Assembly: GCA_041751095.1 (NCBI GenBank)
Contig: JBGSYC010000091.1
Coordinates: 14,351-78,350 of the forward strand
DNA: 64,000 bases
Source of the DNA: JADCRZ01 sp041751095
GTDB lineage: Bacteria > Bacteroidota > Bacteroidia > Chitinophagales > Chitinophagaceae
Direction: 5' to 3'
Shown one piece after another: positions 25,857 to 33,516 of this stretch (within the stretch, counting starts at the first letter, position 1; each line of letters begins with the position of its first letter). The notes under the pieces are model-generated. The model made no database searches, was not told the origin of the DNA, and saw nothing but the letters and a program-made list of their open reading frames with translations. Made by a program: the position numbers and the translations under genes.

Positions 25857-27236
25857 ATGCCACATCCTCCAGACCATGCACAACTTTCCGAAAGGTTTAA
25901 TGCAGATGAGCCAAGAGTTAACTGGCACGACGAAACGCTGTGGTGGGTGCGCCGCAAAAGAGATATCGCTGCCAACAGCCTTCCCGAATGGGAGTCACTC
26001 CGCGAAGCAGCTTCGCAAATAAAAAACAATGTGCTGTCGAACCTTCACGATTACCTTTCGCAATTTGAAGCCAACGCCCAAAAGAACGGCATTATCATTC
26101 ACTGGGCGGAAGACGCCAGGGAACACAATGAGATCGTTCTTTCAATTGTGAAAAAACATGGCGTAGACAGAATGATCAAAAGCAAGTCTATGCTAACGGA
26201 AGAATGCCATCTTAATCATTACCTCGCGGAAAATGGCATCGAAGTGATTGATACAGACCTGGGAGAACGCATTGTTCAACTGGCCGATGAAGTGCCGAGT
26301 CATATCGTATTGCCGTGTATTCATAAAAAAAAAGAAGAAATAGGAGAATTGTTTCACAAACACCTTGGCACAACCGAAGGTGTTTCAGACCCTCAGTACC
26401 TGACAGGTGTAGCACGCGAGCATCTCAGGGATAAGTTCTTAACGCGTCGCATAGCCCTCACCGGTATAAATTTTGCAGTAGCAGAAACAGGCGAATTTGT
26501 CGTATGTACCAATGAAGGAAATGCCGACATGGGCGCCCACCTTGCGGATGTTCATATTGCCTGTATGGGCATTGAAAAGGTCATACCCGCCCGAAAGCAC
26601 CTGGGTATTTTTTTACGGCTGCTTGCACGAAGCGCTACAGGACAGCCAATTACCACTTACTCAAGCCATTTTAAAAAACCACGGCAGGGAAAAGAATTGC
26701 ATATCGTGTTGGTGGATAATGGAAGAAGCCGTCAATTAGGGCGGGCGGATTTTCGCAATTCGCTCAAGTGTATCCGTTGCGGCGCCTGTATGAATACCTG
26801 CCCTGTTTATCGCCGCAGCGGCGGGCATAGCTACCATACGGCTATCTCAGGGCCGATCGGCTCGATTCTCGCCCCCAACCTCGATATGAAGAAGTACGCC
26901 GACCTCCCGTTTGCTTCTACCTTGTGCGGCTCTTGTTCGAATGTATGCCCTGTAAAAATTGACATTCACGACCAGCTGTATAAATGGCGCCAGCTCCTGG
27001 TCAGCGAAGGGCATGTACCCGGCGCTAAAAAGGCGGGTATGAATGTGATGAGCTGGACGCTTTCAAGTGCTGCCATCTATAATACTGCCGGCAAAGCAGG
27101 CAGGTGGTTTATGGAACATGTGCCATTCGTGGTAAAGAACAAGTTCAACCCATGGTTTAAGCAACGTGAGATGCCGGAACCACCTGATCAGTCATTTTCA
27201 GATTGGTACAGGAAAAACAGGAAAGATAATAAATAG
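25857..27236 (+). CDS. lutB: L-lactate oxidation iron-sulfur protein LutB
   Basis: A 459-residue protein with an N-terminal LUD-type domain (about 60-290: KSMLTEECHLNHYLAENGIEVIDTDLGE split over about 104-131, GINFAVAETGEFVVCTNEGN) and a two [4Fe-4S] ferredoxin domain: KCIRCGACMNTCPVYR (about 304-319) and TLCGSCSNVCPVKIDIHD (about 358-375). It passes electrons from lactate oxidation within the LutABC complex. Length matches B. subtilis LutB (476). It is separated from lutA by a 236-bp gap, wider than elsewhere in the cluster. Confidence 0.93.
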   Translation: MPHPPDHAQLSERFNADEPRVNWHDETLWWVRRKRDIAANSLPEWESLREAASQIKNNVLSNLHDYLSQFEANAQKNGIIIHWAEDAREHNEIVLSIVKKHGVDRMIKSKSMLTEECHLNHYLAENGIEVIDTDLGERIVQLADEVPSHIVLPCIHKKKEEIGELFHKHLGTTEGVSDPQYLTGVAREHLRDKFLTRRIALTGINFAVAETGEFVVCTNEGNADMGAHLADVHIACMGIEKVIPARKHLGIFLRLLARSATGQPITTYSSHFKKPRQGKELHIVLVDNGRSRQLGRADFRNSLKCIRCGACMNTCPVYRRSGGHSYHTAISGPIGSILAPNLDMKKYADLPFASTLCGSCSNVCPVKIDIHDQLYKWRQLLVSEGHVPGAKKAGMNVMSWTLSSAAIYNTAGKAGRWFMEHVPFVVKNKFNPWFKQREMPEPPDQSFSDWYRKNRKDNK

Positions 27237-27323
27237 CACTTCCGGTAGTTCCGGTTACAGGTTCAATGGAGAACAAACCGTTTTTGCCATAACCGGTCTG
27301 ATGAATACTCGAACAGCCCGCCA

Positions 27324-27545
27324 ATGAAATTTTTGTTTGAAGCAACAGTTATGATCAGCGACCGGCAGGTCGGGTACAGGGTATTCCTTCTCAGTAACGG
27401 TTCCTATTATGCAGAATCCATGAACCCAATTTTTGATAATTTTATGCTGAAGAAAGTAAATGACGAATGGGCGACGAGTCTTATAAGAAATCAGCAAAGT
27501 GCCCGGCAGTTGGGGGATATCATCAATAGAAAGTTTCTTAATTGA
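27324..27545 (+). CDS. Small hypothetical protein between lutB and lutC
   Basis: A 73-residue soluble ORF from an ATG, with a regular hydrophobic/polar pattern (FLFEATVMISDRQVGYRVFLLS) and no cysteine or membrane segment. It fills most of the 359-bp gap between lutB and lutC and stops about 50 bases before the LutC start. I do not recognise a family. Its composition looks like protein rather than chance frame, but only comparison with relatives could establish it. Confidence 0.45.
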   Translation: MKFLFEATVMISDRQVGYRVFLLSNGSYYAESMNPIFDNFMLKKVNDEWATSLIRNQQSARQLGDIINRKFLN

Positions 27546-27595
27546 TCAGCATTCATCAGAGCTTATCGTTGAATAGCAATCTGGTAAAAAAACAC

Positions 27596-28186
27596 ATGAA
27601 TAGCAGAGAAAAAATACTTGCCTCGGTAAAAGCGAATCAACCGGAATATCTGGCGTTGCCTGATATTGACAAGTTTAACCGGGAAGAAACCAACCTGCTT
27701 CAAAAATATATGTCAATATTGGAAGCAATCGGCGGTAAGGCGTACGTTGTTGCTGATTATGGTAATATCGTTGAAATTGTCCATTCCCTTTTTCCCGACG
27801 CAAAGCGAACGGTTACGACGTGTAACGAACTCGCCGGATTTGAGAAAATTGATAAGGATGAAGACCCTCATCTTCTTGAAAGTATAGACCTGGCGATCGT
27901 AAAAGCCCACCTCGGTGTGGCAGAGAACGGCTCTCTGTGGGTAACGGAAGACTACTTGGTGCAAAGGGCGCTTCCCTTTATTTGCCAATACCTGGCGGCT
28001 GTTGTCCGTAAAGAAGATATCGTAGCTACGATGCATGAAGCCTATAACATTATAGCCGGTGCGGATTATGGTTTCGGTGTATTCATAGCAGGGCCATCGA
28101 AAACTGCGGATATTGAACAATCTCTCGTATTAGGCGCGCATGGACCAAAGGGCATGACCGTGTTCATTCTTGGTGCGGCGGAATAG
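27596..28186 (+). CDS. lutC: LutC, LUD-domain lactate utilization protein
   Basis: A 196-residue protein from the ATG at 27596; the TTG at 27542 overlaps the small upstream ORF and gives an unlikely head. It opens with NSREKILASVKANQP, the usual LutC start, then LVGAHLGVAENG-like KAHLGVAENGSLWVTE (about 104-119) and the ending DIEQSLVLGAHGPKGMTVFI (about 171-190) typical of the LUD fold. It completes the LutABC lactate-oxidation set. Confidence 0.9.
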   Translation: MNSREKILASVKANQPEYLALPDIDKFNREETNLLQKYMSILEAIGGKAYVVADYGNIVEIVHSLFPDAKRTVTTCNELAGFEKIDKDEDPHLLESIDLAIVKAHLGVAENGSLWVTEDYLVQRALPFICQYLAAVVRKEDIVATMHEAYNIIAGADYGFGVFIAGPSKTADIEQSLVLGAHGPKGMTVFILGAAE

Positions 28187-28297
28187 ACATTCCACTGCTT
28201 GTTAAATTGCTGCCGGTAGCCGGGGTTTTAAAGGTAATCATCCGGCGTCACATATAATTCGTACTCCGGGTAATCAAACTTACGGTACTGTCGCAAA

Positions 28298-28942
28298 CTA
28301 TGGTTTAAAGTTTCCCTTAAACTCATTTCTGAATTTGACGTAGTCGGGGATGGACACATTCCGCACATATGGGTTACCCGGATTATGGGAAATATATTCC
28401 TGGTGATAATCTTCAGCCGGATAAAATTTTGTGAGGGCAACTACTTCGGTAACGATCGGATTCCGGTATTTCTTTGATTCGGCCAGCCGTTGGATTTCCG
28501 ATTCGATTGCCTGCTTTTCCTTATCGTTCCGGTAAAACGCGATCGACCTGTATTGCGTTCCTACGTCGTTACCCTGCCTGTTCAACGTTGTAGGATCCTG
28601 GCTTTCAAAGAAAGCTTTTACGAGGGTTTCATAAGATATGATGGAAGGATCGTAAAATACCTGCACGGATTCGGCATGGCCTGTCTTACCCGTAATTACC
28701 TTTTCATAACTGGGCTGTTTGTCTTTTCCACCCGCATACCCCGATACCGCATCCCTTACACCGGCAAGGCTTTGAAAAATAATTTCCGTGTGCCAGAAAC
28801 AGCCTTGGGCGAAAGTGGCAACTGCTTCATTGGCCGAGGCCGCTTTGTTATTGCCAACGGGGATTTTCAGCGCTTTGCTTTGTGTCTGGCCACAAGAAGA
28901 AAACATTACAATCGCAACTATTGATGCAAACAGAGATTTCAT
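28298..28942 (-). CDS. msrA: Exported peptide-methionine (S)-S-oxide reductase
   Basis: A 214-residue MsrA preceded by a lipoprotein-type leader (SIVAIVMFSSCGQTQSK; Cys at about residue 17). The catalytic Cys lies in FAQGCFWHTEIIFQSL (about 44-59); His follows Trp in place of the usual Gly. VRDAVSGYAGG, FESQDPTTLNRQGNDVGTQY and FYPAEDYHQEY are the other family blocks. It repairs oxidised methionine in envelope proteins, reducing the S-sulfoxide. The gene starts 10 bases after the msrB stop, so the two form one transcript covering both sulfoxide epimers. Confidence 0.93.
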   Translation of the reverse strand: MKSLFASIVAIVMFSSCGQTQSKALKIPVGNNKAASANEAVATFAQGCFWHTEIIFQSLAGVRDAVSGYAGGKDKQPSYEKVITGKTGHAESVQVFYDPSIISYETLVKAFFESQDPTTLNRQGNDVGTQYRSIAFYRNDKEKQAIESEIQRLAESKKYRNPIVTEVVALTKFYPAEDYHQEYISHNPGNPYVRNVSIPDYVKFRNEFKGNFKP

Positions 28943-28952
28943 ACTATATAAT

Positions 28953-29495
28953 TTAATTCTGCTTTTTCGAATTTACTGGTGGTTTCCCGCCTTCAGGTAC
29001 AAAAATCAGCGCGGCCGAATTCATACAGTATCTTTTTCCGGTAGGTGCAGGGCCGTCATCAAATACGTGCCCGAGATGCGACCCGCTTTTGCTGTCCACC
29101 ACTTCCCACCTTACCATACCGGCACCGCCATCTTTTACAAGGCGTACGGCATCGTCACTTATAGGTGCATAAAAGCTTGGCCATCCGGTTCCTGAATTGA
29201 ATTTTGTTTCAGAACTGAATACCGGCTGTAAAGAGGCGGCAGAATAATAGGTTCCTTTTTTATAAAATTTGTCATACTTGCCCGTAAAAGCCCGTTCGGT
29301 GCCCTGCTTACGCAAAATATAATACTGTTCATCGGTCAGTCTTTCTTTCCAGGCTGCATCAGTCAATTGCATAGGGTAAGCCGTTTCAGCGTCAGCAGCC
29401 GGAGAATCAGGAATTTTTTTGTTTGATTGTGACCATCCGCAATTCGAGCCGAGCAGGGAGAAAGCAGCAATAACGATGGTTAGTGATTTTTTCAT
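28953..29495 (-). CDS. msrB: Exported peptide-methionine (R)-S-oxide reductase, lacking the zinc cysteines
   Basis: A 180-residue MsrB starting at the ATG at 29495, where a signal peptide begins (KKSLTIVIAAFSLLGSNCGW); the longer frame to 29714 runs back into repeats. Family blocks: EQYYILRKQGTERAFTGKY, FNSGTGWPSFY, GSHLGHVFDDGPAPTGKRYC with the catalytic Cys, and MNSAALIF. The two CxxC pairs that hold zinc in many MsrB proteins are absent: the first reads SAAS in YYSAASLQPVF, the second falls in VDSKSGSH. It is thus a non-zinc form. It works with msrA on exported or periplasmic proteins. Confidence 0.92.
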   Translation of the reverse strand: MKKSLTIVIAAFSLLGSNCGWSQSNKKIPDSPAADAETAYPMQLTDAAWKERLTDEQYYILRKQGTERAFTGKYDKFYKKGTYYSAASLQPVFSSETKFNSGTGWPSFYAPISDDAVRLVKDGGAGMVRWEVVDSKSGSHLGHVFDDGPAPTGKRYCMNSAALIFVPEGGKPPVNSKKQN

Positions 29496-29599
29496 TGTAA
29501 TTATTTGAGTGTAAATTAACGAAATGGCGGTTACCAGGGATTCAGCGTTAATGTTAAAGGTTGGCCTGACCTTTTTAGTAACAACGCCGCAAAGGTGGA

Positions 29600-29692
29600 T
29601 GAACCGGGAACCACGGAAGCAGGAACCACGAAGGGGCGCGGAGAAGGGAAGCACGGAAGCGGGAACCACGGAGAAGGAAATCACGGAGTCCT
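29600..29692 (+). repeat. Degenerate purine-rich direct repeats (GGAACCACGGAAGC type)
   Basis: About six imperfect copies of a 12-17 bp unit, such as GGGAACCACGGAAGC, GGAACCACGAAGGGG and GGGAAGCACGGAAGC, run in tandem. They lie in the 5' flank of msrB on the opposite strand and account for the spurious N-terminal extension of that frame. Weaker relatives recur at 30138-30270. Confidence 0.75.
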
Positions 29693-29696
29693 TGGT

Positions 29697-30120
29697 GAAT
29701 CGGGATTCAAACATCTGGTAAGATAACGGTTGTCAGGTTGCTCACCAATCACAGCCTGCAAAATTTTCAGTGATCTTTTATTTCGCCCGAAAGGTCGCTA
29801 CATAAAAAACCAAAAAGGGGCTCATGAAAGATGACAAAAGAGTGTGGTAGGCCGTTCGGGTAAGGAAAGACAGATAGAATTTCATAAAAAAAATATTACG
29901 GTGCGCTGCACCTGATTTGAAATCATAAATTTTTCTACAAATATTCTGGTGCGCTGCACCATTGGAAGAATGTAGATATAAATAACATGCGAACCCTTGT
30001 ATTTCCAGAAAAGCGCCTCGTAATATAAGAGGTGCAGCGCACCGCGATATTTGTAGAAACAAAATTGCGTTGATTATTAAGGTGCAGCGCACCGTAATAT
30101 GATGATTTACGGCAAATACC
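29697..30120. repeat. Dispersed intergenic element, copy B, with nested perfect inverted repeats
   Basis: Shares two blocks with 7573-8035. It has an outer inverted repeat of 20 bp, perfect (29893-29912 with 30081-30100), and an inner one with a perfect 13-bp core GGTGCGCTGCACC (29948-29960 with 30031-30043), extending outward with CTACAAATAT/ATATTTGTAG matches. The inner loop is about 70 bases and is nearly the same in both copies. The layout is like REP/BIME or MITE sequences, but no transposase is nearby. Confidence 0.88.
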
Positions 30121-30566
30121 CCATACCCGGACTGCTCCCTTTTTGGACACGGAACACAACAAACCACGAAGCACACAACGAAAATCTGCATAAGCGAAGA
30201 GTTGATTACCAATATCCTACCTCGGGTTATATAAAAGAAGCACAGAGGAAAGAATCACGGAGAAGGAATGGTTGCGGTTCTTTTGGTTGCTCTCTGTGCT
30301 GCCGCTTTGTGGTTCCCTCCATCACCAAGGATAACCAAAATCCTCAAAAAGTTCAACATCACCTTTTTCTCCTGTTGTGCCTGTACGTATGAGTCATCAC
30401 GCTAATACAAGGAAAATTGTTTATAAAATTTATGCTCATATAATGGTTTTTTTGTATGGCTTTCGTAACTTGAAATTCAATCATCCTGGGTTAATTGTAT
30501 TCTGGCAGAGCTTTATTTTCTGTTACCTTAGCAAGAAAAACCTATTCAATGTTCTAATCGATTTTT

Positions 30567-31130
30567 ATGGATCAGTTCCTCCAATCTTTGAATCAGATAC
30601 ACCCCTTACCCAAAGAATTGTTGAAGCTCCTGGAATTGAACCTGGAGACCCTCGTTTTTCCGAAAAAGTCATTTTTATTAAAGCAGGGGCAAGTATGTAA
30701 GAACATCTGCTTTATTGAAAAAGGACTTGCCCGGTGTTTTTATGTAAAGGAAGACAGAGAAGTTTCTTCGTGGTTTATGAAAGAAGGTGATCTTATCATT
30801 TCAGTGGAAAGTTTCTTCAAACAAAGACCAAGCTACGAAAACATACAGGCGCTGGAAGAATGCGTAGTATTTTCATTTGATTATAACACCCTCCAGGCGT
30901 TATACCTCCAATTTCCGGAATTCAACTTTATAGGAAGGGTGCTTACCGAGAAATATTATGCCTTAAGCGAACAGCGATTGTATTCTTTGAGAATGCAGCG
31001 GGCTGCTGAACGCTATGCACACCTGATGGATCATTTCCCGGAAATAATACAAAGAGTGCCGTCCACATTTATTGCTTCGTACCTTGGAATAACCCTCGAA
31101 ACACTTAGCAGGATTAAACACGTTATTTGA
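30567..31130 (+). CDS. Crp/Fnr-family transcriptional regulator
   Basis: A 187-residue regulator. The N-terminal cyclic-nucleotide-binding fold is visible (KSFLLKQGQVCKNICFIEKGLARCFYV split over about 34-60, FMKEGDLIISVESFF, about 70-84). The C-terminal winged helix ends in PSTFIASYLGITLETLSRIK (about 165-184), matching helices 2 and 3 of a Crp-type HTH. No Cys set for an Fnr iron-sulfur cluster is seen. Ligand and targets are unknown. Such single regulators are common in Bacteroidota. Confidence 0.88.
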   Translation: MDQFLQSLNQIHPLPKELLKLLELNLETLVFPKKSFLLKQGQVCKNICFIEKGLARCFYVKEDREVSSWFMKEGDLIISVESFFKQRPSYENIQALEECVVFSFDYNTLQALYLQFPEFNFIGRVLTEKYYALSEQRLYSLRMQRAAERYAHLMDHFPEIIQRVPSTFIASYLGITLETLSRIKHVI

Positions 31131-31313
31131 TTTTTATCAAGTCTCCACCTCTTCATATCATCGTATTTTTAACCTTCTGAAGTGAACTGAATTTACTAAG
31201 CCAAACAGCAAGTCGTCAATTATTTGGAAACAACGTTTGCTTTCAGAAAATCTGTGATGTATCTGACGTGCAGACCCGGTTCGTGAGAAATTATCCGGGC
31301 ACGTATTTGCGGA

Positions 31314-32129
31314 ATGTTACTGTCAATCCCGATGATAATGATCGTCCATCAATATATTCTCTATGCAGCGGTAAACAGCAATCCGGTAATATGGTTCCTG
31401 GCTATCGCAAATTTGTCCGGCCTTTTAACGTTCCTGAAAGTTTCCCGCAAAGTAAAGCAGCCATTCGTCAGCCAACACCAGATGGTGCAAATTGAATTAG
31501 AGATCCGGGAGCAGCTTCTCAGGAAAATATCGCAGGAGCTTCATGATAATATCGGCCAGATACTAACGGTAGTTAAATTGCAATTGACTTCACTTCATAT
31601 AAAAAACAACATCCACGTTAACAGGCAGATATTTAAATCGATTCAACTGGTGAGTGATGCTTTGGACGGCCTGCGCAATATCTCTAAAAGTATGGACGCA
31701 GCCAACCTTGCAGCAGTAGGATTGATAAAACAGGTCGCTAATGATCTCGAATGCATTTCTGAAACAGGTTTGATAGCTGCTTCTTTGACACATAATGATA
31801 TTGAGATAGATTTTACGTTACCCATACAGACCATTATCTATCGTATCGTACAGGAATCCTTAAGCAACATCATAAAACATGCCGGTGCAAGCATTATCTC
31901 TGTTGAATGTACATTACTGCCGGATCGTTTTTCCATTATCATTTCTGATAACGGAAAAGGATTTAACCCAGATAAAATTGACAACAGCAATCAACCAGGT
32001 CATACCGGTGCAGGCCTCCGCAATATAAACTCCAGGGCAAAGCTGATCGGCGGTGAATTGACCATCATATCCGCAATAGGAACCGGAACCACAGTCTCAT
32101 TATCCGTTCCGGTCAACGGGTTTCGATAG
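31314..32129 (+). CDS. HisKA_3-type sensor histidine kinase, short, unpaired
   Basis: A 271-residue membrane kinase. Two short hydrophobic segments open it (LLSIPMIMIVHQYILYAAV and PVIWFLAIANLSGLLTFL). The dimerisation/phosphoacceptor helix ISQELHDNIGQILTVVKLQL (about 73-92) has the phospho-His. The HATPase_c domain has IVQESLSNIIKHAG (N box), ISDNGKGFNP and GAGLRNINSRAKLIGG (G boxes). No sensory domain is present and no LuxR/NarL-type response regulator lies beside it. An in-frame stop at 31284 limits any longer N-terminus. Confidence 0.85.
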   Translation: MLLSIPMIMIVHQYILYAAVNSNPVIWFLAIANLSGLLTFLKVSRKVKQPFVSQHQMVQIELEIREQLLRKISQELHDNIGQILTVVKLQLTSLHIKNNIHVNRQIFKSIQLVSDALDGLRNISKSMDAANLAAVGLIKQVANDLECISETGLIAASLTHNDIEIDFTLPIQTIIYRIVQESLSNIIKHAGASIISVECTLLPDRFSIIISDNGKGFNPDKIDNSNQPGHTGAGLRNINSRAKLIGGELTIISAIGTGTTVSLSVPVNGFR

Positions 32130-32306
32130 CATAGCCATAAAATCTTCATTGACTTTCAGCGAATTATCTGATTTATTGAGAAAAAAAGTCCACAAGAAAG
32201 TCAGGCCTGCGTTCCTCAATTTTATTCATTTTAAGCTTACCTTGCTGTACATCAATACTTTAAGTTGATGGCATTTGTTTTTGACTACAAAAAGAAAACC
32301 TCCTGT

Positions 32307-33488
32307 ATGAAAAAATGGCTACCAGTTTTTAGTTTATTTCTGTTTTCTGTTCAACAATTGCAAGCGCAAAACAAACGGGTTTTGCTGGAACCTCAGAACC
32401 GGAGAATTAACCAGGGCGAACCACTGCCCCCGCAGTCAACTTTTGACATTCAGGTACCAGTGACGAGCCAAACCGGTATTATCCGTATTAATATTTTTAA
32501 AGGCAATGACAGTAAAAACGTTCTGCAAAGAACTTACTGGGCCAGGCCGGTGAATTTTACAGGTGATTTTGCGGAATTACCCGTAGACCTTCGCCTTCGG
32601 AACAACAGCAAATATGGGTTTGAAGTAACCATTTATTCTTTGCTGAGCGACTCTGAAAGGGTTGCCCTAAAACAAATCGTGCATCAGAATATTACCAACT
32701 ATCTGCGTGCAATGGTTGAAGCGAACAGCAAGGGGATAAATGTAGAAAAAAATTCTGAAAAGGTGGTAGACGACCTTAACGGTGTCTTTAGAAGAAGCCT
32801 GATGTATTACCGCAATACACAACAACGGGAATTTGAAGGCTTTTCTGACATCGTAAAATTAAAGCTGCAACAGGTAGACAGGGCCCGTTTAAGCAACGCC
32901 CGGTTTAACATTGCCCCGACAGCCGCGGATTCTTTAAAGTCACCAGACGAATTGAAGGCGATGTATGCCAGCCAGCTTACCTCAGAATTAGAAGGGATTA
33001 TTCTCAATGAAGCAGATAATTATCTGAACCTCGATATCGTAAAGTTGTACGATTCTTTTATCATTGCCAACAGGATAACTGAACGTTCACAAACAGTACT
33101 GCCTTTATTTGTCGGCTACGGCGGAATTTACCTTAGCGGCAAACTCAGCAACATCGAATATGATTCCAGTCCTTACGCCGGTTTATCATTTCCGCTGGGC
33201 AATGGATCGGAAACACATTACGGGCGCACAAGTTTTATTCTCGGTGTTTTTCTTCAGAACTTCAGAAATGGTGCAGGCGCTAAACTTACTGGCCCTATTG
33301 TCGGAAGGCCTGTGTTTACCGGCCTTGGGTTCCGGATATATGATTTTATAAATCTTAACGCCGGAGTTGTTGCTATATCCACCGAGAAAAATACTATCTC
33401 CAATATAAAAACAGAAGATGTGCAGTTGAAGCCATTTATTGGACTTAATGCTCAGTTCAATTTATGGTTGGGATTAAATAAGAAGTAA
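32307..33488 (+). CDS. Exported hypothetical protein, probable outer-membrane-linked
   Basis: A 393-residue secreted protein from the ATG at 32307 (an upstream TTG at 32265 would precede the leader); signal peptide KWLPVFSLFLFSVQQLQAQ. The middle is a helical region (about 120-260) with a KLQQVDRARLSNARFNIAPT segment. The C-terminal third is rich in Gly and alternating hydrophobics (PLFVGYGGIYLSGKLS, GASFIL-like TSFILGVFLQNF, LGFRIYDFINLNAGVV) and ends FIGLNAQFNLWLGLNKK, like a small beta-barrel. No named family recognised. It lies 28 bases ahead of the OmpA-family gene and is probably in the same operon. Confidence 0.75.
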   Translation: MKKWLPVFSLFLFSVQQLQAQNKRVLLEPQNRRINQGEPLPPQSTFDIQVPVTSQTGIIRINIFKGNDSKNVLQRTYWARPVNFTGDFAELPVDLRLRNNSKYGFEVTIYSLLSDSERVALKQIVHQNITNYLRAMVEANSKGINVEKNSEKVVDDLNGVFRRSLMYYRNTQQREFEGFSDIVKLKLQQVDRARLSNARFNIAPTAADSLKSPDELKAMYASQLTSELEGIILNEADNYLNLDIVKLYDSFIIANRITERSQTVLPLFVGYGGIYLSGKLSNIEYDSSPYAGLSFPLGNGSETHYGRTSFILGVFLQNFRNGAGAKLTGPIVGRPVFTGLGFRIYDFINLNAGVVAISTEKNTISNIKTEDVQLKPFIGLNAQFNLWLGLNKK

Positions 33489-33516
33489 GCTGCGGGTATT
33501 CATTAATTAAACCACT

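Larger units (their letters stand above)
29496..30566. other. Gene-free 1.07-kb repeat-rich interval
   Basis: Between msrB and the Crp-family gene no convincing coding sequence was found. It holds, in order, an ACCACGGAAG-type simple repeat tract (29600-29690), dispersed-element copy B (29697-30120) and a further stretch with CACGAAGCAC/CACGGAGAAGG motifs up to about 30320. A TACCTTAG at 30526-30533 may be the -7 box for the regulator gene. Confidence 0.7.

Noticed and set aside
29496..29714. Longer N-terminus for msrB
   Set aside because: The extension is translated from degenerate repeats and starts at TTG; a clear signal peptide begins at 29495.
30377..30700. 107-codon ORF overlapping the Crp-family gene start
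   Set aside because: Runs into the regulator in another frame; the regulator frame has clear family signatures.
31268..31495. 75-codon ORF ahead of and overlapping the sensor kinase
   Set aside because: Mostly out-of-frame reading of the kinase's first segment; low-complexity polar translation.
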